In this document: positions 1 to 5,411 of the stretch, piece by piece | Layout of the letters: each line of letters opens with the position of its first letter | Numbering within the stretch: position 1 is the stretch's first letter | Assembly: GCA_964570285.1 (NCBI GenBank) | Contig: CAZMXP010000100.1 | Location: forward strand, 1-6,178 | DNA length: 6,178 bases | Source: CAZMXP01 sp964570285 | GTDB lineage: Bacteria > Planctomycetota > PLA2 | Direction: 5' to 3' | The notes under the pieces: model-generated | The model's input: the letters and a program-made list of their open reading frames with translations, nothing else | What the model was told of the DNA's origin: nothing | The model's database searches: none | Position numbers and translations under genes: made by a program

Positions 1-774
1 CGGCGCGCGCAGGTCGGCGACGAAATCGCTGATCGTGAAGTCGACCTCGTGGCCGACCGCGCTGACGACAGGCGTCTTTGCCGCGAAGATCGCCCGCGCG
101 ACGACCTCCTCGTTGAACGCCCAGAGGTCTTCCAGCGAGCCGCCGCCGCGCCCGACGATCAGCACGTCGAAACCGCGCCCGTCGGCGAGCCGGATCGCCT
201 CCGCGATCTCCTCTGCCGCTCCGTCGCCCTGCACCTTGACCGGCACGACGACGAGTTCGACCGCCGGCCAGCGCCGGCGCGCGACGGTCATCATGTCGCG
301 CACCGCCGCACCCGCGGGGCTCGTGATCAGCGCGATCCTGAGGGGGTACGGGGGCAGCGGGATCTTGTGCGCCGGATCGAAGAGCCCCTCCGCCTCGAGC
401 CGCTTGCGCATCTGCTCGAAGCGCACTTGCAACGGCCCCTGCCCCACCGGCTCGACGCCGTCGACCACCATCTGGTAGTTGCCGCGCACCTCGTAGACCG
501 TCAGCGTGCCGCGCGCGCGCACGAGCATGCCGTCCTCGAGTTCGAACTTGAGCCGCTGCGCCGTCGAGCGCCAGAGCACCGCCGAAAGCTGCGCGCCCTC
601 GTCCTTCAATGTGAAGTAGTGGTGCCCCGACGGATAGCGCCGATGGCCCGAGATCTCCCCCTCGACCCAGACGCTCCCCTGCTCTTCGAGCAGAGTGCGC
701 ACATGCGCCTGGATCTGCGAGACGGAGTAGATGCGGGGGGGCATGGGGGGGGCCGCCGGAGCGAAGGCCTGCAT
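1..774 (-). CDS. xseA: Exodeoxyribonuclease VII large subunit, N-terminal 258 residues (cut by window edge)
   Basis: This is the large, catalytic subunit of exonuclease VII, a cytoplasmic single-strand DNA exonuclease that works with several copies of the small subunit XseB. The 258 visible residues begin with an OB-fold DNA-binding domain (about residues 14-105, including YSVSQIQAHV and the stretch WVEGEISG). The start of the catalytic domain follows, with GLFDPAHKIPLP near 130-141, ITSPAGAAVRD at 150-160, VGRGGGSLEDLWAFNEE at 207-223 and SAVGHEVDFTISDFVADLRA at 238-257. All are family hallmarks, and the frame is open to base 1. Family members are usually about 400-460 residues, so the C-terminal coiled part and probably xseB lie beyond the left edge. 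The ATG at 774 was chosen because it just precedes the OB fold. No clear Shine-Dalgarno sequence stands before it, and a second in-frame ATG at 744 would remove ten Ala/Pro-rich residues. It lies 129 bp from the preceding gene, so it may have its own promoter, although I see none. Confidence 0.95.
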   Translation of the reverse strand, partial: MQAFAPAAPPMPPRIYSVSQIQAHVRTLLEEQGSVWVEGEISGHRRYPSGHHYFTLKDEGAQLSAVLWRSTAQRLKFELEDGMLVRARGTLTVYEVRGNYQMVVDGVEPVGQGPLQVRFEQMRKRLEAEGLFDPAHKIPLPPYPLRIALITSPAGAAVRDMMTVARRRWPAVELVVVPVKVQGDGAAEEIAEAIRLADGRGFDVLIVGRGGGSLEDLWAFNEEVVARAIFAAKTPVVSAVGHEVDFTISDFVADLRAP

Positions 775-903
775 CGTAGAGCGGAGAGTGCGAGAACGCA
801 CGCACCGTTGCGGGGTCCATCGCGCACGTCGCTTGGGGTCGGCGTCGCAGCGGTACCGCGTCCGCCGCTCGGCCGCCCACGCGCGCGGACGGACGAAGCG
901 CGC

Positions 904-1644
904 CTACCTCGTGCGGCGCATCCGCTCGAGCTCGCGCCGGAGCGGCTCCCAGTAGGCGCGGTCCTCATTGCGGATGCGGCGTTGTTCCTCGAGGAGGCGC
1001 TCCTCGACCGCGATCTCGCCCTCGCGGACAGCGGCGGCGAGCCAAGGACGGGAGGCCGCCTGCGGGACGAGGTCGAGGTGTGCCCGTGCCAGCTCCAACA
1101 GGTAGCGCGCGCTCTGCAACTCCGCCAGCCACCACGTGATGTCTTCTCGCCCGGCCTCGGTCTTGCGCGACAGGTAGTCCGCCTCGACGAGGCGCCGCAC
1201 GTGACCCCAGTCCTTGTCCTGTTGGGTCGTCTTGGATCGGACGAGGTCTCGCAGCGAGAGTATGGGGACCTCCCCGGCCCCGGGTAGCTCCACGACTTCG
1301 CGGCGCTCCCATAGCGCGGGAAACGCATCGCAGCCGCGCAGCACCGCCATTACGTCCAGACGCAGTCCGTTCGCCTCGGGGTGCCGGCAGCGGAAGTGAC
1401 AAGCGTGGCCGCGTCGCAACACGTCGGCGTCGAGCGCGGGGAAGAAGACCTGCTCCGCATCCAGCTCGTGCAGCGCCCGCCGCAGCGCGTCGAGGTTGTC
1501 TGCCGACAAGTGGACGACGACGTCCGCGTCGCGGCTGAACTCAGTCCCGCCGTAGAGGATGCACGCCTGCCCGCCGGAGAGGAGGAACCGCACGTTGCAG
1601 CTCCTCAAAGTCGAAAGGACTCTGTGAATCGGGTTCGGGGTCAA
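904..1644 (-). CDS. Nucleotidyltransferase-fold protein (AbiEii/MNT-like superfamily), possible toxin
   Basis: The N-terminal third has the minimal nucleotidyltransferase signature. A hydrophobic strand ends in Gly-Gly (residues 24-25, in RFLLSGGQA). Thirteen residues later comes Asp-x-Asp (D39, D41 in SRDADVVV), with a third acidic strand at LRLDVMAV (D97). These are the expected metal- and NTP-binding positions. The C-terminal half is helical and charged and includes DLVRSKTTQQDKDW (133-146), a motif I associate with uncharacterised nucleotidyltransferases paired with small genes. Relatives include toxins that modify tRNA or proteins (AbiEii, MenT, MNT), but the substrate here cannot be read from sequence. 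The 246-residue length assumes the TTG at 1644, behind a GGGGGGA tract, which keeps the helix before the Gly-Gly strand. A GTG at 1593 behind GAGGAG is an alternative that gives 229 residues. The upstream small gene overlaps the 5' end by 104 bp or 53 bp depending on the start. This suggests coupled expression. Confidence 0.8.
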   Translation of the reverse strand: MTPNPIHRVLSTLRSCNVRFLLSGGQACILYGGTEFSRDADVVVHLSADNLDALRRALHELDAEQVFFPALDADVLRRGHACHFRCRHPEANGLRLDVMAVLRGCDAFPALWERREVVELPGAGEVPILSLRDLVRSKTTQQDKDWGHVRRLVEADYLSRKTEAGREDITWWLAELQSARYLLELARAHLDLVPQAASRPWLAAAVREGEIAVEERLLEEQRRIRNEDRAYWEPLRRELERMRRTR

Positions 1645-1762
1645 GCGATCCCCCCATCGAGAGGTAGAAGTGCCACAGCTTGTCCTGCTCCGCCCACCGC
1701 TGCTGCGGCGTCATCGCCGCCCATTCGTCCGGTTCGTCGAAGAATCCGTCGGGAGCGTCCAT
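1541..1762 (-). CDS. Small unrecognised protein overlapping the nucleotidyltransferase gene
   Basis: This is a 73-residue acidic-to-neutral protein, soluble by appearance, with no signal peptide or membrane segment. Visible features are a Trp/Glu-rich helical part (DEWAAMTPQQRWAEQDKLWHF) followed by SMGGSLDPEPDSQSPFDF and a basic tail. The GGSLDPEPD-QSPF stretch looks like a conserved motif of small proteins encoded directly before nucleotidyltransferase genes; this is from memory and was not searched. Its 3' end overlaps the next gene in another frame, which argues for co-translation and perhaps an antitoxin or accessory role, but that is inference only. The ATG at 1762 has no Shine-Dalgarno sequence, because a heptamer repeat begins four bases upstream. 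The internal ATG at 1714, giving 57 residues, is an alternative start. It could also be a non-coding frame, but the composition and motif favour a real gene. Confidence 0.5.
   Translation of the reverse strand: MDAPDGFFDEPDEWAAMTPQQRWAEQDKLWHFYLSMGGSLDPEPDSQSPFDFEELQRAVPPLRRAGVHPLRRD
1591..1606 (-). promoter_or_regulatory. Alternative ribosome binding site and GTG start inside the nucleotidyltransferase gene
   Basis: On the minus strand GAGGAGC is followed, after a normal seven-base spacing, by GTG (1593-1591), in frame with the nucleotidyltransferase. It is a better Shine-Dalgarno than the one before the TTG at 1644. Starting here would give a protein beginning RFLLSGGQA, with no helix before the catalytic strand. 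The GAG GAG also encodes Glu-Glu of the overlapping small protein, so the match may be chance. Confidence 0.4.
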
Positions 1763-1766
1763 TAGC

Positions 1767-1794
1767 AGGCTGGAGGCTTGAGGCTGGAGGCTGT
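1767..1794 (+). repeat. Heptamer tandem repeat, four copies of AGGCTKK
   Basis: Four adjacent seven-base units read AGGCTGG, AGGCTTG, AGGCTGG and AGGCTGT. This is equally a 14-bp unit repeated twice with 12 of 14 identities. The tract ends four bases upstream of the small gene's ATG at 1762 and occupies the place where its ribosome binding site should be. Units of this kind can change copy number by slippage, which would alter the leader but not the reading frame. Confidence 0.8.
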
Positions 1795-1825
1795 AGGAGG
1801 GCGCGCGGCATGCATCTGCCTACAG
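1791..1825. repeat. Short inverted pair CTGTAGG ... CCTACAG
   Basis: A perfect 7-bp inverted pair (1791-1797 and 1819-1825) is separated by 21 bp and shares its left arm with the end of the heptamer repeat. It may be the edge of a small dispersed repeat or an operator-like site upstream of the small gene, but seven bases with a long spacer is weak evidence. Confidence 0.3.
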
Positions 1826-1914
1826 TTTACGCGGTTGAGCCCCGCTTGCCATCGCTCCTCCCTGGGAACTTGCCCGGGTAATGGCCTTCCGCCACGCTTC
1901 GGGGCCGACCGGAC

Positions 1915-2143
1915 CCGGACAAGCTCCTGATTCGACGCGACGCGAGTCGTGGGTCTCCACGAGCCAGCGCCGCGATCGAGGGGGGCTCTTGCGCGAGGTG
2001 CGGCGCTCCGCGTCACGCCCTCGCGGCGGCCAGCTTCAGGAGGTTGTGTCCGGTCCACGTGCCACACCCGCCGTCTTGGCCATGCGCGCAACCTACGGCC
2101 GGGCGTCGATAGCGAGCCCCCTTTCAAACAGGAGTTTGTCCGG
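1915..2143. mobile_element. Insertion-sequence remnant or MITE-like derivative with near-identical inverted ends
   Basis: The left end (1915-1932, plus strand) and the right end (2126-2143, read on the minus strand) match at 16 of 18 positions; the consensus is CCGGACAARCTCCTGWTT. They face inward around a segment of about 229 bp that carries only the C-terminal stub of a transposase, whose stop codon lies about 80 bp inside the left end. This is the layout expected of an IS that lost most of its interior. I could not find a convincing target-site duplication. The family is uncertain, but the GHNLLKL ending suggests a DDE transposase of the IS5/IS1182 type. The outer part of the right end is also one arm of the adjacent palindrome. 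Confidence 0.55.
2013..2078 (-). pseudogene. Transposase C-terminal stub
   Basis: One minus-strand frame reads CGTWTGHNLLKLAAARA followed by TGA at 2015-2013. The string (G/A)HNLLKL plus a short Ala/Arg tail is the usual C-terminus of several DDE transposases, where the motif typically follows a strand such as W-L-V-C. Upstream the match fades: MAKTAG, which resembles the residues expected just before, sits in a different frame starting at 2083, implying a frameshift or small deletion. Everything N-terminal, including all catalytic residues, is missing. It is not functional. Confidence 0.5.
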
Positions 2144-2165
2144 CGAATAGTCGGACAAACTCCTG
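2129..2165. repeat. Perfect 14-bp palindrome (hairpin), possible terminator for higBA
   Basis: CAGGAGTTTGTCCG (2129-2142) is followed after nine bases by its exact reverse complement (2152-2165); a G·U pair would extend the stem by one. Its sequence matches the inverted ends of the neighbouring IS remnant, so its origin is probably two IS or REP-like ends head to head. It lies about 75 bp downstream of higA. Read on the minus strand the stem is followed by TTTG, a poor U-tract, so it could stop or stabilise higBA transcripts but is not a classic terminator. Confidence 0.7.
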
Positions 2166-2241
2166 GGGGCCGGCCCTCGCGACCAGCGGGCGTAGGGCGA
2201 TGGTCTTGGGGCGAAACGTCCGGAGGCCGACAGGGCCGCCC

Positions 2242-2544
2242 TCACGCGGCGGGGGTGCGGGGCTTGACCTCGAGCCGCACCCGGGCTGCGACGCGGGCCT
2301 TCGCCTCTTCGAGATCGTAGTCGGTCTGCAAGCCGAGCCAGAATCGCTCCGACGTCCCGAAGTAGCGCGCGAGCCTGATCGCCGTCTCGGGGGTGATCGC
2401 GCGCTTGCCGAGGACGATCTCGTTGATGCGCCTCGGAGAAACCCGGATCTCGCGCGCGACGCGATTCTGACTCAGCTCCAGGGGTCGGAGGAACTCTTCG
2501 AGCAACACCTCCCCCGGGTGGACATTCGCCAATCTCCTTCGCAT
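2242..2544 (-). CDS. higA: HigA-family antitoxin, XRE/Cro helix-turn-helix
   Basis: This is the antitoxin and autorepressor of a HigB-HigA type II toxin-antitoxin pair, acting in the cytoplasm by binding HigB and the operon promoter. The 100-residue protein opens with RRLANVHPGEVLLEEFLRPL, typical of the HigA/VapI family. A helix-turn-helix follows, with LSQNRVAREIRVSPRRINEI at 24-43 and LGKRAITPETAIRLARYFG at 45-63. SERFWLGLQTDYDLEEAK (65-82) is also a family hallmark. The ATG at 2544 was chosen because TAGGAGGGG lies five bases upstream and the family start aligns; an open frame extends 22 codons further up but is poor sequence overlapping higB. It follows the toxin gene by eight bases, the usual HigBA order. 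The length is normal for the family and all expected parts are present. Confidence 0.93.
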   Translation of the reverse strand: MRRRLANVHPGEVLLEEFLRPLELSQNRVAREIRVSPRRINEIVLGKRAITPETAIRLARYFGTSERFWLGLQTDYDLEEAKARVAARVRLEVKPRTPAA

Positions 2545-2546
2545 CG

Positions 2547-2554
2547 CCCCTCCT
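2547..2554 (-). promoter_or_regulatory. higA ribosome binding site fused to the higB stop codon
   Basis: The minus strand reads TAGGAGGGGCG then ATG. The TAG stop of higB provides the first bases of the AGGAGG Shine-Dalgarno sequence of higA. A ribosome finishing the toxin would be placed directly on the antitoxin start, favouring translational coupling. Confidence 0.85.
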
Positions 2555-2834
2555 AGTGGTAGTCCACGATCGCCACGTCGTGCGCCCCCTCCGCACTCCA
2601 GGCAAAGCATATTCGCCAGCGATCATTGATGCGGATGCTGAGCTGGCCGGCCCGGTCCCCCCGGAGCCGTTCGAGCCGGTTGCCGGGTGGGGTCCGGAGG
2701 TCGGCCAAGTCGTGTGCGTTGTTGAGCATCCTAAGCTTCCTGCGTGCCACCGGCTGGATGTCTGGGGGCAGCTTCCGGGAGCGTAGGCCCTTCCAGATAC
2801 CCTCGGTCTCCGGGCACGCGAAGGACCGAATCAC
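2553..2834 (-). CDS. higB: HigB-family toxin (RelE/ParE fold mRNA interferase)
   Basis: This is the toxin of the HigB-HigA pair; family members are ribosome-dependent mRNA endonucleases neutralised by HigA. With the GTG start at 2834 the protein has 93 residues. Family marks are IRSFACPETEGIW at the N-terminus, LPPDIQPVARRKLRMLNNAHDLADL (22-46), the PPGNRLERLRGDR strand-turn (49-61), GQLSIRINDRWRICFAW (63-79) and the C-terminal VAIVDYH. The basic residues and the terminal His expected for activity are present, so it appears intact. The GTG start matches where relatives begin (M-I-x-S-F). An in-frame ATG at 2852 would add six residues, but it lies upstream of the apparent promoter -10 element and lacks a Shine-Dalgarno sequence. 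It is co-transcribed with higA. Confidence 0.92.
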   Translation of the reverse strand: MIRSFACPETEGIWKGLRSRKLPPDIQPVARRKLRMLNNAHDLADLRTPPGNRLERLRGDRAGQLSIRINDRWRICFAWSAEGAHDVAIVDYH

Positions 2835-2840
2835 GGGTGG

Positions 2841-2868
2841 AGTATAACGCATGCCGTCATGGCGTCCA
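2841..2868 (-). promoter_or_regulatory. Candidate sigma-70 promoter of higBA, possibly leaderless
   Basis: On the minus strand TGGACG (2868-2863, 4 of 6 to TTGACA) and TATACT (2846-2841, 5 of 6 to TATAAT) are separated by 16 bp. Exactly six bases separate the -10 from the GTG of higB, so transcription would start at or within a base or two of the start codon. The spacer carries CATG-N4-CATG (2850-2861), a possible HigA operator. Confidence 0.55.
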
Positions 2869-3023
2869 GATCCAGTGGAGAGCAGCGCCGCGCGAGTCGC
2901 CATGCTCGCGAGCGCATCAACGGCCGGCGCCTTCAAGCCAAGCCGGAGTGGACTGGTGTCGGACCCTCTCGACCGCTCGGAGGCGCAGCGTGGCCCCCCC
3001 GCCCCCCACCGATCAAACGCCAC

Positions 3024-3057
3024 GGGCCCTTCAGGGCCCAAAGCCCGCGCAGCGGGC
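3024..3057 (-). terminator. Tandem GC hairpins behind ymdB, likely transcription terminator
   Basis: Thirteen bases after the ymdB stop, the minus strand forms GCCCGC-TGC-GCGGGC followed by TTT. Immediately after that comes a second stem, GGGCCC-TGAA-GGGCCC. GCCCGC-loop-GCGGGCTTT is the usual high-GC intrinsic terminator shape, although the T-run is short. It marks the end of the rny-ymdB transcript and the right boundary of the accessory block. Confidence 0.7.
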
Positions 3058-3070
3058 GACGGGCCCCGCC

Positions 3071-3850
3071 TCATTCCTTTCGCAGGACGACGCGCTCGAT
3101 GGAACGCGCGCGACAACTCTTGTCGTCGATCTCGACGATGACGCCACAGGCGCGCACATCGTCGGTGGCGACGTCGAACGGCGCGTACATCTTGGTCGTG
3201 AAGCTCTTCAGCACGGCGTCGGCGCGGCGGCCGATGACGCTCCTGTAGGGGCCGCACATGCCGAGGTCGGTCACGTAGGCGGTGCCCTGGGGCAGGATCT
3301 CCTCGTCGGCGGTGGGCACGTGGGTGTGGGTGCCGAAGACGACGCTGACCTTGCCGTCGAGCCACCAGCCCATCGCGCGCTTCTCGCTCGTGGCCTCCCC
3401 GTGCATGTCGACGAGGATGATGCCCGGCGGCGCCGCGGCGACCGCGCGGAGCGCCGCGGCGAAGGGGTCGTCGGCCGGATCCATGAAGACGCGGCCGATC
3501 AGGTTGATGACGGTCACCGCGGGATGGCCGTCGGGGCGGATCGTCGTCATGCCGCGGCCGGCGGCGCCGGCGGGGTAGTTGAGCGGCCGCAGCACCCTGT
3601 CGCCCTCGTTCTCGAAGAGCTTCAGGATGTCGGCGCGCTTGAAGACGTGGTCGCCGGTCGTGCAGACATCCACGCCCGCCGCCCGGAGCGCGCGGTAGGA
3701 GGCGGTGTTGACGCCGCTGCCGTCGACGACGTTCTCGACATTCGCGACCACGAGGTCGACCGCGTTCCGCTCGCGGAAGGGCTTCAGATGCGTGCCGAGC
3801 AGTTCGCGGCCGGGCGGGCCCACGACGTCGCCGAGGCAGAGGATCCTCAC
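3071..3850 (-). CDS. ymdB: YmdB/TIGR00282-type metallophosphoesterase (cyclic-nucleotide phosphodiesterase family)
   Basis: This is a 259-residue cytoplasmic di-metal phosphoesterase. Bacillus YmdB hydrolyses cyclic AMP-type nucleotides and affects gene expression, and its gene typically sits next to rny. The metal-site residues fall at the same numbers as in Bacillus YmdB: D8 (LGDVVG), E39-N40 (NVEN), H68, H150 (VDMHGEATSEK), H175 and H177 (GTHTHV). One differs: position 67 is Asp (TTGDHVFKR) instead of the usual Asn. RPLNYPAGAAGRG (88-100) and NLIGRVFM (116-123) are further family motifs. The GTG start overlaps the rny stop in the string GTGA, so no separate promoter is needed and translation is coupled. 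The TGA at 3071 is followed by the terminator hairpins. The protein is full length, and the family assignment is very secure. The true substrate is not proven by sequence. Confidence 0.94.
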   Translation of the reverse strand: MRILCLGDVVGPPGRELLGTHLKPFRERNAVDLVVANVENVVDGSGVNTASYRALRAAGVDVCTTGDHVFKRADILKLFENEGDRVLRPLNYPAGAAGRGMTTIRPDGHPAVTVINLIGRVFMDPADDPFAAALRAVAAAPPGIILVDMHGEATSEKRAMGWWLDGKVSVVFGTHTHVPTADEEILPQGTAYVTDLGMCGPYRSVIGRRADAVLKSFTTKMYAPFDVATDDVRACGVIVEIDDKSCRARSIERVVLRKE

Positions 3851-5409
3851 CGGGCGTACTCGACGACGCGCGTCTCCCGCACCAGCGTCACGCGCACCTC
3901 GCCCGGGTAGGTCAGTTCCTTCTCGATCTCCATCGCGATGTCGCGCGCGATCTTGACCGCGAGCTTGTCGCTGACCTTCGCGTTGTTGACGATGACGCGC
4001 ACCTCGCGCCCGGCCTGGATCGCGAACGCCTGCTCGACGCCGGGGAAGGCGCTCGCGACCTCCTCGAGCCGCTGCAGGCGCTCGATGTAGCGGTCGAAGG
4101 TCTCGCGACGCGCGCCCGGGCGGCCCGCGGAGAGGGCGTCGGCGACCTGCGTGAGGACCGCGTAGGCGCTCTCCATCGGCACGTCGTCGTGGTGCGCCGC
4201 GATCGCGTTGACGACGATCTTGTTCTCGCCGCAGCGGCGCGCGATGTCGGCGCCGATGGCGGGGTGGCCCCCCTCCATCTCGTGGTCGACCGCCTTGCCG
4301 ATGTCGTGCAGCATCACGCAGCGCTTCGCGAGCTTGACGTCGAGCTTCATCTCGGAGGCGAGCGCCCCGCCGATGTGGGAGGCCTCGATCAGGTGGTCGA
4401 GCACGTTCTGGCCGTAGCTCGTCCGGAATCGCAGGCGGCCGAAGAGGTCGATCAGCTTGCCGTGCAGGCCGTGGATGCCCACGTCGGCGAGCGCCTTCTT
4501 GCCGGTCTCCTTGAGGCTCGCCTCCATGTCGCGCTTGACGTTGGAGACCACCTCGTCGATGCGCGCGGGATGCACGCGGCCGTCCTGGATCAGCTGCACC
4601 ATCGTCCGCCGCGCGATCTCCCGCCGCACGCCGTCGAACGCGCTGACGACGATGACGCCGGGGGTGTCGTCGACGATCACGTCGACGCCGGTCGCCTTCT
4701 CGAAGGCGCGGATGTTGCGCCCCTCGCGGCCGATGATGCGCCCTTTCATCTCGTCGTTCGGCACATCCACCGTCGAGACGGTCGCCTCGCTCATGTGGGT
4801 CGTGCCGAGCCGCTGGATCGCGGTCAGCACGACCATCCGGGCGCGCTGGTCCGCCTCCTCCTTCGCCTCGTCCACGCGCCGGGCGATCAGGCGGTCGGTC
4901 TCGACGACGATCTCCTGCTCCACCCGCGCGAGGACGCGCTTTTCCGCCTCCTCCCTCGAGAGCCCCGCCACCTCGAGCAGGCGCGCCATGACCTGCGCCT
5001 CCTTCTCGTCGAGCTCCTTGTCGCGCTGGATCTGCGAGGCCTGCCGGTGGGCCAGGCGCTTCTCCTGCTCGGCGAGGCGCCGGTCCCGCGCCCCCACCTC
5101 CTCGTCGCGCCGCTCCAGCATCTCCTCGCGCTTGGAGAGGCGCTTCTCCTGCTCGCGCATCTCCGATCGCGTGCGCTCCGCCTCCCGGTCGAACTCCTCG
5201 CGTCGCGTGACCACCTCGTCGCGGGCGCGGATCTCCGCCTCCTTGACGAGGCGCGCGGCCTCCGCGCGCGCGTCGCGCACGATCTGCTCGCCCCGCGCCT
5301 CGGCCTCCGCCGCCTGCGCCTGGACCACGCGCTGGTAGAGATAGCGCCCGAGCAGGAAGCCTAGGACGGCTCCCACGACGAGGGCGCCTGCGCCGACGTA
5401 GTACTCCAT
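3847..5409 (-). CDS. rny: Ribonuclease Y
   Basis: This membrane-anchored endoribonuclease starts mRNA decay in many bacteria. The 520 residues, the same length as the Bacillus enzyme, show the standard order. An N-terminal transmembrane helix (about 5-21, rich in Gly/Val/Leu) is followed by a long charged coiled coil (about 30-190). A KH RNA-binding domain follows, with its GxxG loop at GREG 227-230 in GRIIGREGRNI. An HD domain holds the catalytic H368-D369 in LHDIGKAVDHE and a second His pair at H406-H407. A C-terminal domain ends at 520. The ATG at 5409 puts the transmembrane helix at the N-terminus as expected. Only weak Shine-Dalgarno-like bases (GAGG, GGGA) lie upstream, inside a hairpin. 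The stop overlaps the GTG of ymdB. All key residues are present, so it should be active at the inner face of the membrane. Confidence 0.97.
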   Translation of the reverse strand: MEYYVGAGALVVGAVLGFLLGRYLYQRVVQAQAAEAEARGEQIVRDARAEAARLVKEAEIRARDEVVTRREEFDREAERTRSEMREQEKRLSKREEMLERRDEEVGARDRRLAEQEKRLAHRQASQIQRDKELDEKEAQVMARLLEVAGLSREEAEKRVLARVEQEIVVETDRLIARRVDEAKEEADQRARMVVLTAIQRLGTTHMSEATVSTVDVPNDEMKGRIIGREGRNIRAFEKATGVDVIVDDTPGVIVVSAFDGVRREIARRTMVQLIQDGRVHPARIDEVVSNVKRDMEASLKETGKKALADVGIHGLHGKLIDLFGRLRFRTSYGQNVLDHLIEASHIGGALASEMKLDVKLAKRCVMLHDIGKAVDHEMEGGHPAIGADIARRCGENKIVVNAIAAHHDDVPMESAYAVLTQVADALSAGRPGARRETFDRYIERLQRLEEVASAFPGVEQAFAIQAGREVRVIVNNAKVSDKLAVKIARDIAMEIEKELTYPGEVRVTLVRETRVVEYAR

Positions 5410-5411
5410 TA

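Larger units (their letters stand above)
1763..2241. other. Gene-free accessory stretch with repeats and insertion-sequence debris
   Basis: No intact gene is supported here on either strand; the frames that are open are Arg/Pro-rich and lack family motifs. From right to left it holds a perfect palindrome (2129-2165), an IS-like remnant with a transposase C-terminal stub (1915-2143), then about 90 bp with no clear feature, a short CTGTAGG/CCTACAG inverted pair and a heptamer repeat (1767-1794). Between the higA stop and the palindrome (2166-2241) I see only GC-rich sequence. Confidence 0.7.

Noticed and set aside
49..1287. Long plus-strand open frame of about 412 codons
   Set aside because: It is antisense to xseA and the nucleotidyltransferase, rich in Arg/Ala/His, and has no family motifs. 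It is a by-product of GC-rich third-position bias on the opposite strand.
1541..1644. A frameshift joining the small protein and the nucleotidyltransferase into one broken gene
   Set aside because: Both products look complete at the overlap. The small one ends in its own short basic tail and the nucleotidyltransferase has its full N-terminal helix, so two overlapping genes is the simpler reading. A sequencing error cannot be excluded.
1762..2127. Minus-strand open frame of 121 codons across the gene-free stretch
   Set aside because: Low-complexity Arg/Pro-rich sequence crossing the heptamer repeat and one IS end. The adjacent frame carries the recognisable transposase stub instead.
2835..3070. 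Possible hidden small gene between higB and ymdB
   Set aside because: Apart from the promoter and the tandem hairpins, no frame has convincing composition or a ribosome binding site.
2553..3365. Minus-strand frame extending higB to 270 residues
   Set aside because: Only the final 93 residues match the HigB family. The extension crosses the ymdB terminator hairpins and the higBA promoter.
4189..5364. Long plus-strand open frame of about 391 codons opposite rny
   Set aside because: It mirrors the RNase Y coiled coil; its Leu/Asp/His-rich composition reflects the complementary codons. No start signal and no recognisable domain.
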